Origin: Sphingomonas sp. HMP6
GTDB lineage: Bacteria > Pseudomonadota > Alphaproteobacteria > Sphingomonadales > Sphingomonadaceae
Length of the DNA: 64,000 nucleotides
Direction: 5' to 3'
Assembly (NCBI RefSeq): GCF_013374095.1
Contig: NZ_AP022672.1
Coordinates: 2,683,501-2,747,500, forward strand
In this document: positions 26,342 through 33,740 of the stretch, in pieces
Numbering within the stretch: the stretch's first letter is position 1
How the letters are laid out: each line of letters opens with the position of its first letter
Made by a program: the position numbers and the translations under genes
The notes under the pieces: generated by a model
The model's input: the letters and a program-made list of their open reading frames with translations, nothing else
The model's database searches: none
Told to the model about the DNA's origin: nothing

Positions 26342-26778
26342 CGCGCGTCAGCGGTCAGCGCCTTGACCACAGCCTGATCGAACACCGCCGTCTGGTCGGG
26401 CTTCAACAGCGATCGCATGGCAAAGACATGTTCGAGCGTCGCCTTTTGTAACTTCCCCATGGTCATGTGGCAGGCATCGACAGCGGCGGCGACACGCGGA
26501 CCGAAGCCGTGCTCGGTCTCGATTGCGTCGGCCAGGCGCGCGTTGTCGGCGCGCAATTCGAGTTCGAGCGCTTTGCGCCGGACCGAAAATGTCGCTTCAA
26601 TCGCGTCGAGTTTCGTATGCTGCTGCGCGTCGAGCGTAAGCTTGTCGTGCAATACGGCGTGCAGTTCGGCACCCGTGTGCGATGGCGCTGGAAGCAACAC
26701 CCGCCCGATAAAAACACCCGCGATCGCAGCGAGAAACGCGATGACCCCGATGATGACGGCACGGCGCAACACGGTCAC
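26338..26778 (-). CDS. Periplasmic metal sensor of the CnrX family
   Basis: This 146-residue protein has one N-terminal membrane anchor (about 6-29) and a helical periplasmic domain. The ligands known in CnrX (His42, His46, Glu63, His119, Met123) have counterparts here at His40, His44, Glu61, His117 and Met121, each shifted by exactly two residues: ELHAVLH and EHVFAM. This strongly supports a metal sensor that controls the anti-sigma factor. Because it is joined to copA and copB, copper is the likely signal, although CnrX itself senses nickel and cobalt. The GTG start overlaps the previous stop, and its stop overlaps the sigma-factor start. Confidence 0.88.
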   Translation of the reverse strand: MTVLRRAVIIGVIAFLAAIAGVFIGRVLLPAPSHTGAELHAVLHDKLTLDAQQHTKLDAIEATFSVRRKALELELRADNARLADAIETEHGFGPRVAAAVDACHMTMGKLQKATLEHVFAMRSLLKPDQTAVFDQAVVKALTADAR

Positions 26779-27047
26779 GGCGTTTGTCCAAGCAAGGTCG
26801 AGGGCATCAGCGGGGAGCTGGCCGCAAAGGGTGTCAGCGAGCCCTGCGCCGAGGCCGGCTCGGTCGGCAACGCGGCACCGGCTAAGCCGACCGCAAGCGC
26901 AAAGATCCCAGCAAATGCAATGGGTCGACGAAGATCAACAGCGCGTGCCGCCGCCACATCTGCCAGCATCGCGCCGTCGATTGCAGCAAGCCTTTGCGGC
27001 ACGGGCAATTGACCCAGCTGGATCACCAAATCCTCGACGTTGCTCAT
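26775..27047 (-). CDS. Small membrane anti-sigma factor, CnrY-like
   Basis: This 90-residue protein has a cytoplasmic N-terminal part of about 40 residues (MSNVEDLVIQLGQLPVPQRL...), one membrane helix (about 43-60, IAFAGIFALAVGLAGAAL) and a short periplasmic tail. Size, topology and position directly before a CnrX-type sensor and an ECF sigma factor match CnrY, which holds the sigma factor at the membrane. Sequence similarity to CnrY itself cannot be judged by eye. GGAGG precedes the ATG. It is the first gene of the five-gene unit anti-sigma, sensor, sigma, copA, copB. Confidence 0.72.
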   Translation of the reverse strand: MSNVEDLVIQLGQLPVPQRLAAIDGAMLADVAAARAVDLRRPIAFAGIFALAVGLAGAALPTEPASAQGSLTPFAASSPLMPSTLLGQTP

Positions 27048-27072
27048 AATCGACCTCCGCTCCGATCCTTAC

Positions 27073-27098
27073 CATACGGCGCTCATCCAATTGTCCCT
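27073..27098 (-). promoter_or_regulatory. Candidate ECF promoter of the anti-sigma/sensor/sigma/copAB operon
   Basis: On the minus strand AGGGAC (27098-27093), 14 bases, then CGTATG (27078-27073) stand about 25 bases before the GGAGG ribosome-binding site of the anti-sigma gene. The same two words with the same spacing occur on the plus strand before copC. The match between two divergent copper units is the reason to read it as the promoter recognised by the local ECF sigma factor. Confidence 0.6.
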
Positions 27099-27113
27099 TA
27101 ATCGACCGCAATG

Positions 27114-27139
27114 AGGGATCGGGCGTCGTGATGCGTATG
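27114..27139 (+). promoter_or_regulatory. Candidate ECF promoter of copCD
   Basis: AGGGAT (27114-27119), 14 bases, then CGTATG (27134-27139) lie on the plus strand. A start site some seven bases further on would leave a short leader before GAGGAG (27155-27160) and the copC ATG (27167). Compare the sister element on the minus strand at 27098-27073, which differs only in the last base of the first word. Confidence 0.6.
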
Positions 27140-27166
27140 CAGAGCGAACCCATTGAGGAGCCTGCC

Positions 27167-27550
27167 ATGACCAACCGCTTTCGCGCCGCGCTGTTCGCCA
27201 TTGCCGCTTTTGCAACAAGCAACGCGGCACTCGCGCATACCCATCTGATCGCTTCGACTCCGGCTGCAAATGCCAGTGTCGCAAAACCGACAGCGATCTC
27301 GCTGAGCTTCAGCGAGACGGTCATGCCCGAATTTTCGGGAGCGGATGTCGTCATGACCGGGATGCCGGGAATGGCCAACCACCAGCCGATGAAACTGTCG
27401 GGGCTGAAGGCGAGCTGGAGCGCTGACGGCAAGACGCTCACGCTCGTTGCTGGCCGCGCGTTTCCGGTCGGCAGCTATCAGGTGACGTGGCACGCGGCGG
27501 GCGCGGACACCCACCGGATGCAGGGTGATTTCACGTTTTCGGTCAAATAG
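27167..27550 (+). CDS. copC: Periplasmic copper-binding protein CopC
   Basis: This 127-residue protein has a signal peptide ending at AALAHTHLIAS; the mature N-terminus begins with His-Thr-His, the Cu(II)-binding start typical of CopC. It has the beta-sandwich pattern ISLSFSETVMPEFSGADVVMTG, with Met residues in the MTGMPGMANHQPM loop that could bind Cu(I), and ends QVTWHAAGADTHRMQGDFTFSVK. It carries copper in the periplasm and works with CopD. The ATG at 27167 has GAGGAG upstream. copD starts three bases after its stop. Confidence 0.95.
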   Translation: MTNRFRAALFAIAAFATSNAALAHTHLIASTPAANASVAKPTAISLSFSETVMPEFSGADVVMTGMPGMANHQPMKLSGLKASWSADGKTLTLVAGRAFPVGSYQVTWHAAGADTHRMQGDFTFSVK

Positions 27551-27553
27551 CGG

Positions 27554-28438
27554 GTGAATGACCCGCTCTCCATCGGCATCCGGTTCGCGCTTTACGCGGA
27601 CTTGATGCTGCTGTTCGGGCTACCCTTATTTGCAACCTATACGCGGGAAGAGCGGGAAACCTTTCTCGATCGCCGCCGGGTGCTCGTCTCGCTCGCCGTG
27701 TTCGGAGTGGCGCTGTCCGCCCTTTCGATCGTGGCAATGACCGCAGCGATGGCGGGGGTTGCGATCCTCGATGTCGACCGCGCCTCGATCTGGGCGATGA
27801 TTTTCGAGACGCCGATGGGCAAGGCGTGGAGCGTGCGCATGGGGGCGTTGGCGATGGTAGCGATCATCGTCGTCCGCTCGCGGACGCCCGCCGTCCCCAC
27901 CGCGCTGAGTGCGGTTGCGCTCGGCTCGCTGGCATGGACGGGGCATGGGGCGGCCGGCGAGGGCAGCGCCGGGACGGTCCGACTCGTCGGCGACCTTGTC
28001 CACCTGCTGGCGGCGGGGGCGTGGCTGGGCGCGCTCGTAGGGCTGGGCGCAATGCTGTGGGCGGGTGATACTGCGGCAGCGACGCACCGCGCGCTCGAAA
28101 GGTTCGCAGCGGTCGGCACGGTCATCGTCGCCGCGGTCGTCGGCAGCGGTCTGATCAACGGCCTCTACCTCGTCGGCTGGTCGAACCTCGGCCGCCTGCC
28201 GTTCACGCTCTACGGGCAATTGCTGTTGCTCAAGCTCGCGCTGTTCGGGGGGATGCTCGGGCTCGCCGCGATCAACCGGTTCCGGCTGACACCTGCGCTC
28301 GGTAATGCACAGCGCCAAGACGTCAATAGCGCGCGCCGCGCGTTGTCGCGAAGTCTGATGGTCGAAACTGTAGCGGCATTGGCGATCCTCGGTCTGGTCG
28401 CATGGCTCGGCACGCTCGCACCACCGATGTCGCAATAG
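27554..28438 (+). CDS. copD: Copper-resistance inner-membrane protein CopD
   Basis: This 294-residue protein with about eight hydrophobic helices belongs to the CopD/PcoD family. It has conserved His in AWTGHGAAGEGSAGTVRLVGDLVHLLAAGAWLGAL (about 127-160), the family signature for metal handling in the membrane, and a C-terminal RRALSRSLMVETVAALAILGLVAWLGTLAPP. It probably moves copper across the inner membrane with CopC as periplasmic partner. It starts with GTG at 27554 in an operon with copC. Confidence 0.93.
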   Translation: MNDPLSIGIRFALYADLMLLFGLPLFATYTREERETFLDRRRVLVSLAVFGVALSALSIVAMTAAMAGVAILDVDRASIWAMIFETPMGKAWSVRMGALAMVAIIVVRSRTPAVPTALSAVALGSLAWTGHGAAGEGSAGTVRLVGDLVHLLAAGAWLGALVGLGAMLWAGDTAAATHRALERFAAVGTVIVAAVVGSGLINGLYLVGWSNLGRLPFTLYGQLLLLKLALFGGMLGLAAINRFRLTPALGNAQRQDVNSARRALSRSLMVETVAALAILGLVAWLGTLAPPMSQ

Positions 28439-28664
28439 CCGACGCAAAGGAAACGCGAATGGCGAGGGTCAGTCCATATCGCCACTATCCCTCCGATCGG
28501 ATCGGCAGGTGGAAGCGGCACACTGCGCCGATGCTCGGTCACGAGCCTTGCGCGCCACCGGATCCAGGAGCATCTGCGCGAGGCTTGCGCCCCGGCCTCC
28601 GCCGCGACGGGCGAGCGAGGTCGCGATCGCCTGATGGCCCGAATGATCGGCATTGGGCGAAATT
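28439..28664. other. Gap with possible gene remnant
   Basis: No intact gene is supported here. On the minus strand, roughly 28470-28640, one frame has coding-like codon use (G or C at nearly every third position) and reads NADHSGHQAIATSLARRGGG, then ASLAQMLLDPVARKARDRAS. It has no convincing start or ribosome-binding site and I do not recognise the family. It may be the tail of a gene cut by a rearrangement between copD and the ceramidase-like gene. Confidence 0.35.
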
Positions 28665-29465
28665 TTAGGCGATCGCTTCGGTACGTCCAAGCCGTTCACT
28701 GCGGTAATACGTGAACGACAGCCATAGCGACATTGCCCCCATCAGATGCCATGCGGCGTGGCCTTGTAATAGGCTGTGTGGCGCGCAGAGTATTAGATGC
28801 TGGTCGAGGTTCCAGATCACCAACGCCAGCCCCATCACCGCAATGCCACCAAGATAATATCTGGTCCGGGCCCCAGCGCGTTTCGGGCGCGCAAAGATCA
28901 ACTCCCCCGCAATCGCCGCCAACAACAACGCGGTAAATAGCGGTCGGCGCAAATCGGGTGCGATCAGCAACACGGCCACCAGCGCAACGGACAGCGCGAC
29001 ATACGCCCAGGTCGCGGAGCGCGCCGGAATATCCTGCCACCGGGCCAGCGCCATGATCAGCATGAACGACCCGATCAAATACATGCCGACCACATCGAAA
29101 AACTGGCCCCACAACGTCAATGTTGCATGCAGCATCACCGATCCCAGCCCGACGATGATCGCGGTCGTTCCGAGCAGCATCACCGCTTGCCGCGGCATCG
29201 CTGAAGCCCAGGTCGTGCCGCTACCGAGCGCGATCATTAGAAACCCGGCGAATACAAAACCGAGAGACGATACACTGTTTGCCGGCTGCACGATCAGTCC
29301 GCTTCGCGGGGTCTCGCAAAAGCAACGTGTCGCCGTGCACGTGGCGGCTGCGTATTTGGTCCAGTCGGGGCCCAGCACCATCAGCAGCAGCACGGTCATC
29401 GCAGCCGCGAGCGCCGTGAGCATTAGCGCCGTCCACGCCTGCCGCGCCGTGATCGCCAGATCCAT
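28665..29465 (-). CDS. Ceramidase-like (CREST superfamily) membrane protein
   Basis: This 266-residue protein has about seven membrane helices. The motif set fits the alkaline ceramidase/PAQR/Per1 group: CFCETPRSGLIVQPANSVSSLGFVFAG near 48-74, GSVMLHATLTLWGQFFDVVGMYL near 107-129 with a conserved Ser-His and Asp, and QGHAAWHLMGA near 234-244 with two His. These residues form the zinc site in characterised members. An amide hydrolase acting on lipids is likely; ceramide is attractive in a sphingolipid-making host but unproven. AAGGGGCAGGGG precedes the ATG. It lies alone inside the island. Confidence 0.8.
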   Translation of the reverse strand: MDLAITARQAWTALMLTALAAAMTVLLLMVLGPDWTKYAAATCTATRCFCETPRSGLIVQPANSVSSLGFVFAGFLMIALGSGTTWASAMPRQAVMLLGTTAIIVGLGSVMLHATLTLWGQFFDVVGMYLIGSFMLIMALARWQDIPARSATWAYVALSVALVAVLLIAPDLRRPLFTALLLAAIAGELIFARPKRAGARTRYYLGGIAVMGLALVIWNLDQHLILCAPHSLLQGHAAWHLMGAMSLWLSFTYYRSERLGRTEAIA

Positions 29466-29558
29466 CCCCTGCCCCTTACCTTTTTAGACGATAGCGAATG
29501 CGCGCTACGCTAGCGCAAGTGTAAAACAATTTTGGAAGATAACCGACGCCGCACCACG

Positions 29559-29783
29559 TCACCGACTCATAAATCGCATCCAGATTTTTGCGGATGCGAG
29601 TTTGATGAGGGCGAGATCGTATTCGGCGTGGTTTTCGTACCGTGTCACGATCGCGCGGAAGAGCTTGAGCTTGCTGAAGAAGCGTTCGACGAGATTGCGG
29701 TATCGGTAAAGGAAGCGGCTGCAGGCGGGGACGTTTTTGCGGTTGGGCATTGGCCTGACGTTAGCCCAGGCAGCGCCGAGCAT
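29559..29783 (-). mobile_element. C-terminal remnant of an IS5-family transposase
   Basis: The frame ends with PNRKNVPACSRFLYRYRNLV, then ERFFSKLKLFRAIVTRYE and LIKLASAKIWMRF, the usual C-terminal end of IS5-family (IS427-type) DDE transposases, with YRxRNLVERFF carrying the region of the last catalytic Glu. The first two thirds of the transposase are missing and no intact terminal inverted repeats are visible, so this is a dead fragment. It abuts the stop codon of the neighbouring small gene at 29790. Confidence 0.8.
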
Positions 29784-29789
29784 CGGGTT

Positions 29790-30134
29790 TCAGCGCGGGA
29801 CGACCATCCGTGTTCCGGTGAAGTTTTCCGCCTGACAGCCAAGCACGGGATCGAACCGCGCGCTGCGGCTGGCTATCAGTGGCACCGAGGCGGTGACCGT
29901 TCGCGTCGAAGAGTCTTCAGAAAGTCGGATCGGCTCCATCCCGGGCTCGAAGTCCTTGTGGCAGTCCTCGAGCGGTCTGCCGCCAATGTAGCGGCATCCA
30001 CATCCTACCCGTGCTGCATAGCCGACGCCAAGTTCGAGCTGTGCACGATGTGCTCTGACCCAACCATAAGAGACGCCGCCGGCGATCAGCACGACCGCGA
30101 AGAGCGAACCCAAAAGAGCGTTCCTTGCTTTCAT
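29790..30134 (-). CDS. Small membrane-anchored cysteine-containing protein, unknown
   Basis: This 114-residue protein has an N-terminal membrane helix (about 5-24, ALLGSLFAVVLIAGGVSYGWV) and an extracytoplasmic part with four cysteines (CGC, then C in LEDCHKDF and C in VLGCQAENF) that could form disulphides. The motif GGRPLEDCHKDFEPGMEPIRL is distinctive but I cannot name the family. It is divergent from, and only 24 bases away from, the serine hydrolase, suggesting a functional pair with a shared promoter. The IS5 remnant touches its 3' end, so its last residues may be altered. Confidence 0.6.
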   Translation of the reverse strand: MKARNALLGSLFAVVLIAGGVSYGWVRAHRAQLELGVGYAARVGCGCRYIGGRPLEDCHKDFEPGMEPIRLSEDSSTRTVTASVPLIASRSARFDPVLGCQAENFTGTRMVVPR

Positions 30135-30158
30135 CGCGCTCGAGCCTACGCTCGGCCA

Positions 30159-31247
30159 ATGCGAAAGAACAGCCATTGGATTGCACTCGCCAGCGTCATG
30201 CTCGCCACCGGATCGAGCGCGGAGAGCGATCGCGGTTCGCTCGCGACGTTGTTCGGGAAGGGAGAGGGCGAAACCCGCGCCGCGCTGATGATCCGCGATG
30301 GACGCGTCGTCGAGAAGCGCTACGCCGTCGGCTACTCCGATGCGAACCGCTTCATCAGTTGGTCGATGGCCAAGACTGTGACCGCGATCCTGGTCGGCCA
30401 GCTGGTTTCGGATGGAAAACTGTCGCTCGATAGCCCCGCGCCGATCGCCGAATGGCATGGCGCGAATGATGAACGCCGGGCGATCACGTTACGGATGCTG
30501 CTCAACATGTCGTCGGGCTTGCAGCACACCGAGATCGGGGACCCGGTGGAAGCCTCGGATACGAATCAGGTGCTGTTCGTCAGTGGGACGCAGTCGATGG
30601 CGGCACGCGCGATCGACGTGCCGCTTGAGGCACGTCCCGGTGCCAAGTTCGAATACAGCTCGCTCACGAGCATTATCCTTGCGGAGATCATCACGCGGAC
30701 GCTGACGTCGAGCAGCGACCCACAGAGCCGCGCGCAGGCATATCGTCGATTTGCGGAACAACGCCTGTTTCGCCCCGCTGGGATAAAGAGTGCGGTCCTC
30801 GAGTTCGATGGCGCGGGGACGCAGATTGGCGGGTCACTGGTCTACATGACACTCGATGATTACGGACGGCTGGGGCAAGTGCTGCTCGCGGGCAACGCAC
30901 CCGATGGCACCGGAATCATCCGGCCAGACTGGCTTGCTTTCATGAAGACGCCCTCGCTGCGCAATCCCGAATATGGCGGTCAGCTCTGGCTGAACCGCCC
31001 GGGCGGCGTCGATCCGCACCCCACGCTATTTCCGGGGCACGGGCCGAACACTCTGGTGTCGTGCCTGGGGCATCTTGGGCAGTTCGTGATCGCATCGTCC
31101 GACCAAAATCTCGTGGTCGTGCGGTTGGGAAAAACCCAGGACGACACGTCTGCCTTCTCCGCGTTGCGCGACGCGCTCGGAAAGATCGTCGAACAGGTGC
31201 CGATCGCCGGCAAGAAGAACTCGTCCGCGGTTATGCCGGAGCGTTAG
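30159..31247 (+). CDS. Class C beta-lactamase-fold serine hydrolase
   Basis: This 362-residue secreted or anchored hydrolase has a signal-like N-terminus (MRKNSHWIALASVMLATGSSAES). The nucleophile motif SMAK is at 69-72, the second motif YSS at 166-168 (YxN position) and a late GHG near 290, as in esterases, D-amino-acid peptidases and 6-aminohexanoate-dimer-hydrolase relatives. The substrate cannot be told. The ATG at 30159 is the first after a divergent gene's start and begins the signal peptide; no strong ribosome-binding site is seen. Upstream open frame is not protein-like. Confidence 0.85.
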   Translation: MRKNSHWIALASVMLATGSSAESDRGSLATLFGKGEGETRAALMIRDGRVVEKRYAVGYSDANRFISWSMAKTVTAILVGQLVSDGKLSLDSPAPIAEWHGANDERRAITLRMLLNMSSGLQHTEIGDPVEASDTNQVLFVSGTQSMAARAIDVPLEARPGAKFEYSSLTSIILAEIITRTLTSSSDPQSRAQAYRRFAEQRLFRPAGIKSAVLEFDGAGTQIGGSLVYMTLDDYGRLGQVLLAGNAPDGTGIIRPDWLAFMKTPSLRNPEYGGQLWLNRPGGVDPHPTLFPGHGPNTLVSCLGHLGQFVIASSDQNLVVVRLGKTQDDTSAFSALRDALGKIVEQVPIAGKKNSSAVMPER

Positions 31248-31398
31248 CTCGGGACTGAGGATTGCCCTCTATTGATGCGTTGCGACCACCCGTTGAACCC
31301 ACCGGTCTTCGTCACAAATCTGGCAACAAGCGGTCGGTGCGCATTCCGCTCTTTTCAATCATACGTTGACTGGGCCCGTCGACCAGGCGTCGTGCTGG

Positions 31399-31767
31399 CT
31401 ATCGGTACGGCTCGCATGCAACCCCCTCACCATCGCCATCCATTTTTTCGCGATAGCCCAGCTCGTTAGAATAAATGGGTGGAGTGCCAGCCGCCCGTGC
31501 GTCGTCACAGCCTCTCCAAAAGTCGCCGGGTTGCGGGTCGCGAGCACGTATGACTCCGGCCTGCTCCGCAACCAGTCTCACCGCCGCGCCGATTTTAACG
31601 CGGCCATCTTCGTTAAGCGCGAGGCTGGCCATGCCGACGATTGCGCCTAGAACTGTCGCTAAACCCAGAAGTTTGACTGCTGCCTTTTGGTCTGCGTCTC
31701 GCTGTTTACGCCGGTAGTGGTCTCCCAGCTTCACAGGGGCAGCGCGAAATGGCTTTTTGAAGCTCAT
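31399..31767 (-). CDS. Excalibur calcium-binding domain protein
   Basis: This 122-residue protein has one membrane segment (about 33-52) and a C-terminal excalibur domain: FWRGCDDARAAGTPPIYSNELGY...MDGDGEGVACE, with the DxDxDG-like calcium loop and two conserved cysteines. Such domains are found on extracytoplasmic proteins, sometimes with nucleases; no nuclease domain is present here. The ATG at 31767 was chosen over a GTG two codons upstream. It stands alone. Confidence 0.78.
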   Translation of the reverse strand: MSFKKPFRAAPVKLGDHYRRKQRDADQKAAVKLLGLATVLGAIVGMASLALNEDGRVKIGAAVRLVAEQAGVIRARDPQPGDFWRGCDDARAAGTPPIYSNELGYREKMDGDGEGVACEPYR

Positions 31768-31913
31768 CAGCACGCCGTAGCAGGTCGCAGTAAACGACCG
31801 GTTCCTAACGCCTATTGCCGTCAGCGACGAACGTGGCGACAGGTCAGTTTACAATGTGAGCGGCAGCAGGATTTCGCCTTTTGGCCGGGTGGTGGGCTTC
31901 GGTACGCCCCTTC

Positions 31914-33740
31914 CTATTTTGCTTTTGTTGCCGCGATGTAGCGGTTGACCTGCTCCTCCAGCACCGCGAGCGGCAGCGCGCCTTGGCTCAGTATCGCTTC
32001 GTGGAAGTCGCGGATGTCGAATTTGGGGCCGAGCTCCTGTTCCGCCCGCTTGCGCAGTTCGGCGATTTTGAGCTGCCCGACCATGTAGCTGGTCGCCTGG
32101 CCCGGCCAGTTGAAATACCGATCGACTTCCCGCCCGATGTCCTTTTTCGACACCGAACTGTTCGCCTCAAAATAAGCGACGGCCTGTTCGCGCGTCCACC
32201 GCTTGGAATGAATGCCGGTGTCGAGCACCAGCCGAATGGCGCGCCAGACCTGCAGCGACAGCATGCCGAACCGCGCATAGGGGTCCTTGTACACGCCCAT
32301 TTCGTTCGCCAGCCGCTCCGAATACAGGCCCCATCCCTCCATATAGGCACCATAGCCGCCAAATTTGCGAAACTTGGGGATGCCGGTCAGCTCCTGCTGC
32401 CGCGCGATCTGGAAATGATGGCCCGGTGCGCCCTCATGCGCGGCAATGCCGGCGACCTGCACCTTCTGCGTCTGGTTCATGTCGACCAAATTGACGTAAT
32501 AGATTCCCGGCCGCGCTCCGTCGGCGGAGGGCGGGTTGTAGAACGCGGTCGAGGCAGTGCCTTCGCGCCACTTTTCCACCGCGCGCACCTCCAAAGGTGC
32601 CTTGGGCAGGACCCGGAAATAGCGCGGGGCGGCTGCCATTACCGACGCGATCACGGCGCGGGCATCGCCCAGATACTGCTCGCGGCCGACACTGGTGTTC
32701 GGATATTTGAACTTTGGATCGGTACGGATCGTGTCGAAGAACTGTTCCAGCGTGCCGGTGAAGCCGACCTCTCGCTTGATCGCCTCCATCTCCTGCCGGA
32801 TCGCCGCGACCTGACGCAGGCCGAGCTCGTGAATCTGGTCGGCGGTCAGGTCCGTGGTCGTCGAACCCTTCAGCCGGTCCGCATAATAGGCTGCGCCGTT
32901 GGGGAGGCTCCACGCACCGAAATTGCCCTTGGACAGCGGTTCGATGGCATCCAGCGCCGCGAAAAGCGTGTCGTAGCCGCGGCGGAAGGGCCCGGTCAGC
33001 GCCGCGCTGGCGTCCGCCAGAAGCTTCGCCTTGGTCGCCTCGGGCACGTTTAGCGCGCCGACCTTTTTGCGGAAATCCGCCATGACGGTGGAATCGAGGC
33101 CGTTGCCGAACGGCGCGCCGGTGATCACTGCCTTCGCATCGGCGCGTGCAGGTGCGAAATTGACTTTGTTGGGGATGATTCCCGCAGCCGCTTGCTCCCG
33201 CATCGTCGCAGCGACCTCGCGCATCACGCGCTCGGTATCGCGCAGGCGGGAGATATACGCCTCGGCATCGGCGACACTGTCGACCTTGTGGTTGTTGATC
33301 AGCAGTACCGGAATGTCGCCCGCCGGACTGCCGTTGGTCGACACGGGGAACCGCAGATTGCGAAACTGGAAGGACTCGCCCTCGCGCTCGACCTGATATT
33401 CGAACAGGCGATAACTGACCCGCGCGCTCTCCCCCAGTTGTTCGGGCCGGAACTGAGCCCGCATCGCCTTCAACTGCCGCTCGGCCAGCGCCCGCCCTCG
33501 CACGGCGGCGGCATCGGTGTAATCGTCGAGCTTGTCGTAATCGGTCTTGAAGCCGAGCTGCGTCTGGCTCTCCGGGCTGAGCGCCAGTTGCTCGTCATAG
33601 GCGCGGTCAAGGAATTGCAGCAGCGCGGCGTCCTGGGCCTGGGTGGCGGCAGCGGCTGGAGCGGCCTGCGGCGGCATCGGCGCGTTCGCCTGGATCAGCG
33701 GGGTCAGGGGGACAATCATGAGGGCGAAGGCAAGACGCAT
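31914..33740 (-). CDS. DUF885-family metallopeptidase-like protein, exported
   Basis: This 608-residue protein has a signal peptide (MRLAFALMIVPLTPLIQANA) and a DUF885 helical domain. The zinc-type motif HEGAPGHHFQIA near 473-484 has the HExxxH arrangement seen in this family, followed by GWGLYSERLANEMG near 509-522 carrying a further Glu. Members are thought to be peptidases or carboxypeptidases of the periplasm. AGGAG precedes the ATG at 33740. It is the last intact gene before the tRNA-Gly end of the island. Confidence 0.9.
   Translation of the reverse strand: MRLAFALMIVPLTPLIQANAPMPPQAAPAAAATQAQDAALLQFLDRAYDEQLALSPESQTQLGFKTDYDKLDDYTDAAAVRGRALAERQLKAMRAQFRPEQLGESARVSYRLFEYQVEREGESFQFRNLRFPVSTNGSPAGDIPVLLINNHKVDSVADAEAYISRLRDTERVMREVAATMREQAAAGIIPNKVNFAPARADAKAVITGAPFGNGLDSTVMADFRKKVGALNVPEATKAKLLADASAALTGPFRRGYDTLFAALDAIEPLSKGNFGAWSLPNGAAYYADRLKGSTTTDLTADQIHELGLRQVAAIRQEMEAIKREVGFTGTLEQFFDTIRTDPKFKYPNTSVGREQYLGDARAVIASVMAAAPRYFRVLPKAPLEVRAVEKWREGTASTAFYNPPSADGARPGIYYVNLVDMNQTQKVQVAGIAAHEGAPGHHFQIARQQELTGIPKFRKFGGYGAYMEGWGLYSERLANEMGVYKDPYARFGMLSLQVWRAIRLVLDTGIHSKRWTREQAVAYFEANSSVSKKDIGREVDRYFNWPGQATSYMVGQLKIAELRKRAEQELGPKFDIRDFHEAILSQGALPLAVLEEQVNRYIAATKAK

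Noticed and set aside
29532..30158. Long N-terminal extension of the serine hydrolase
   Set aside because: The open frame runs over the IS5 remnant and the divergent Cys-bearing gene; only the part from 30159 resembles the hydrolase family and begins with a signal peptide.
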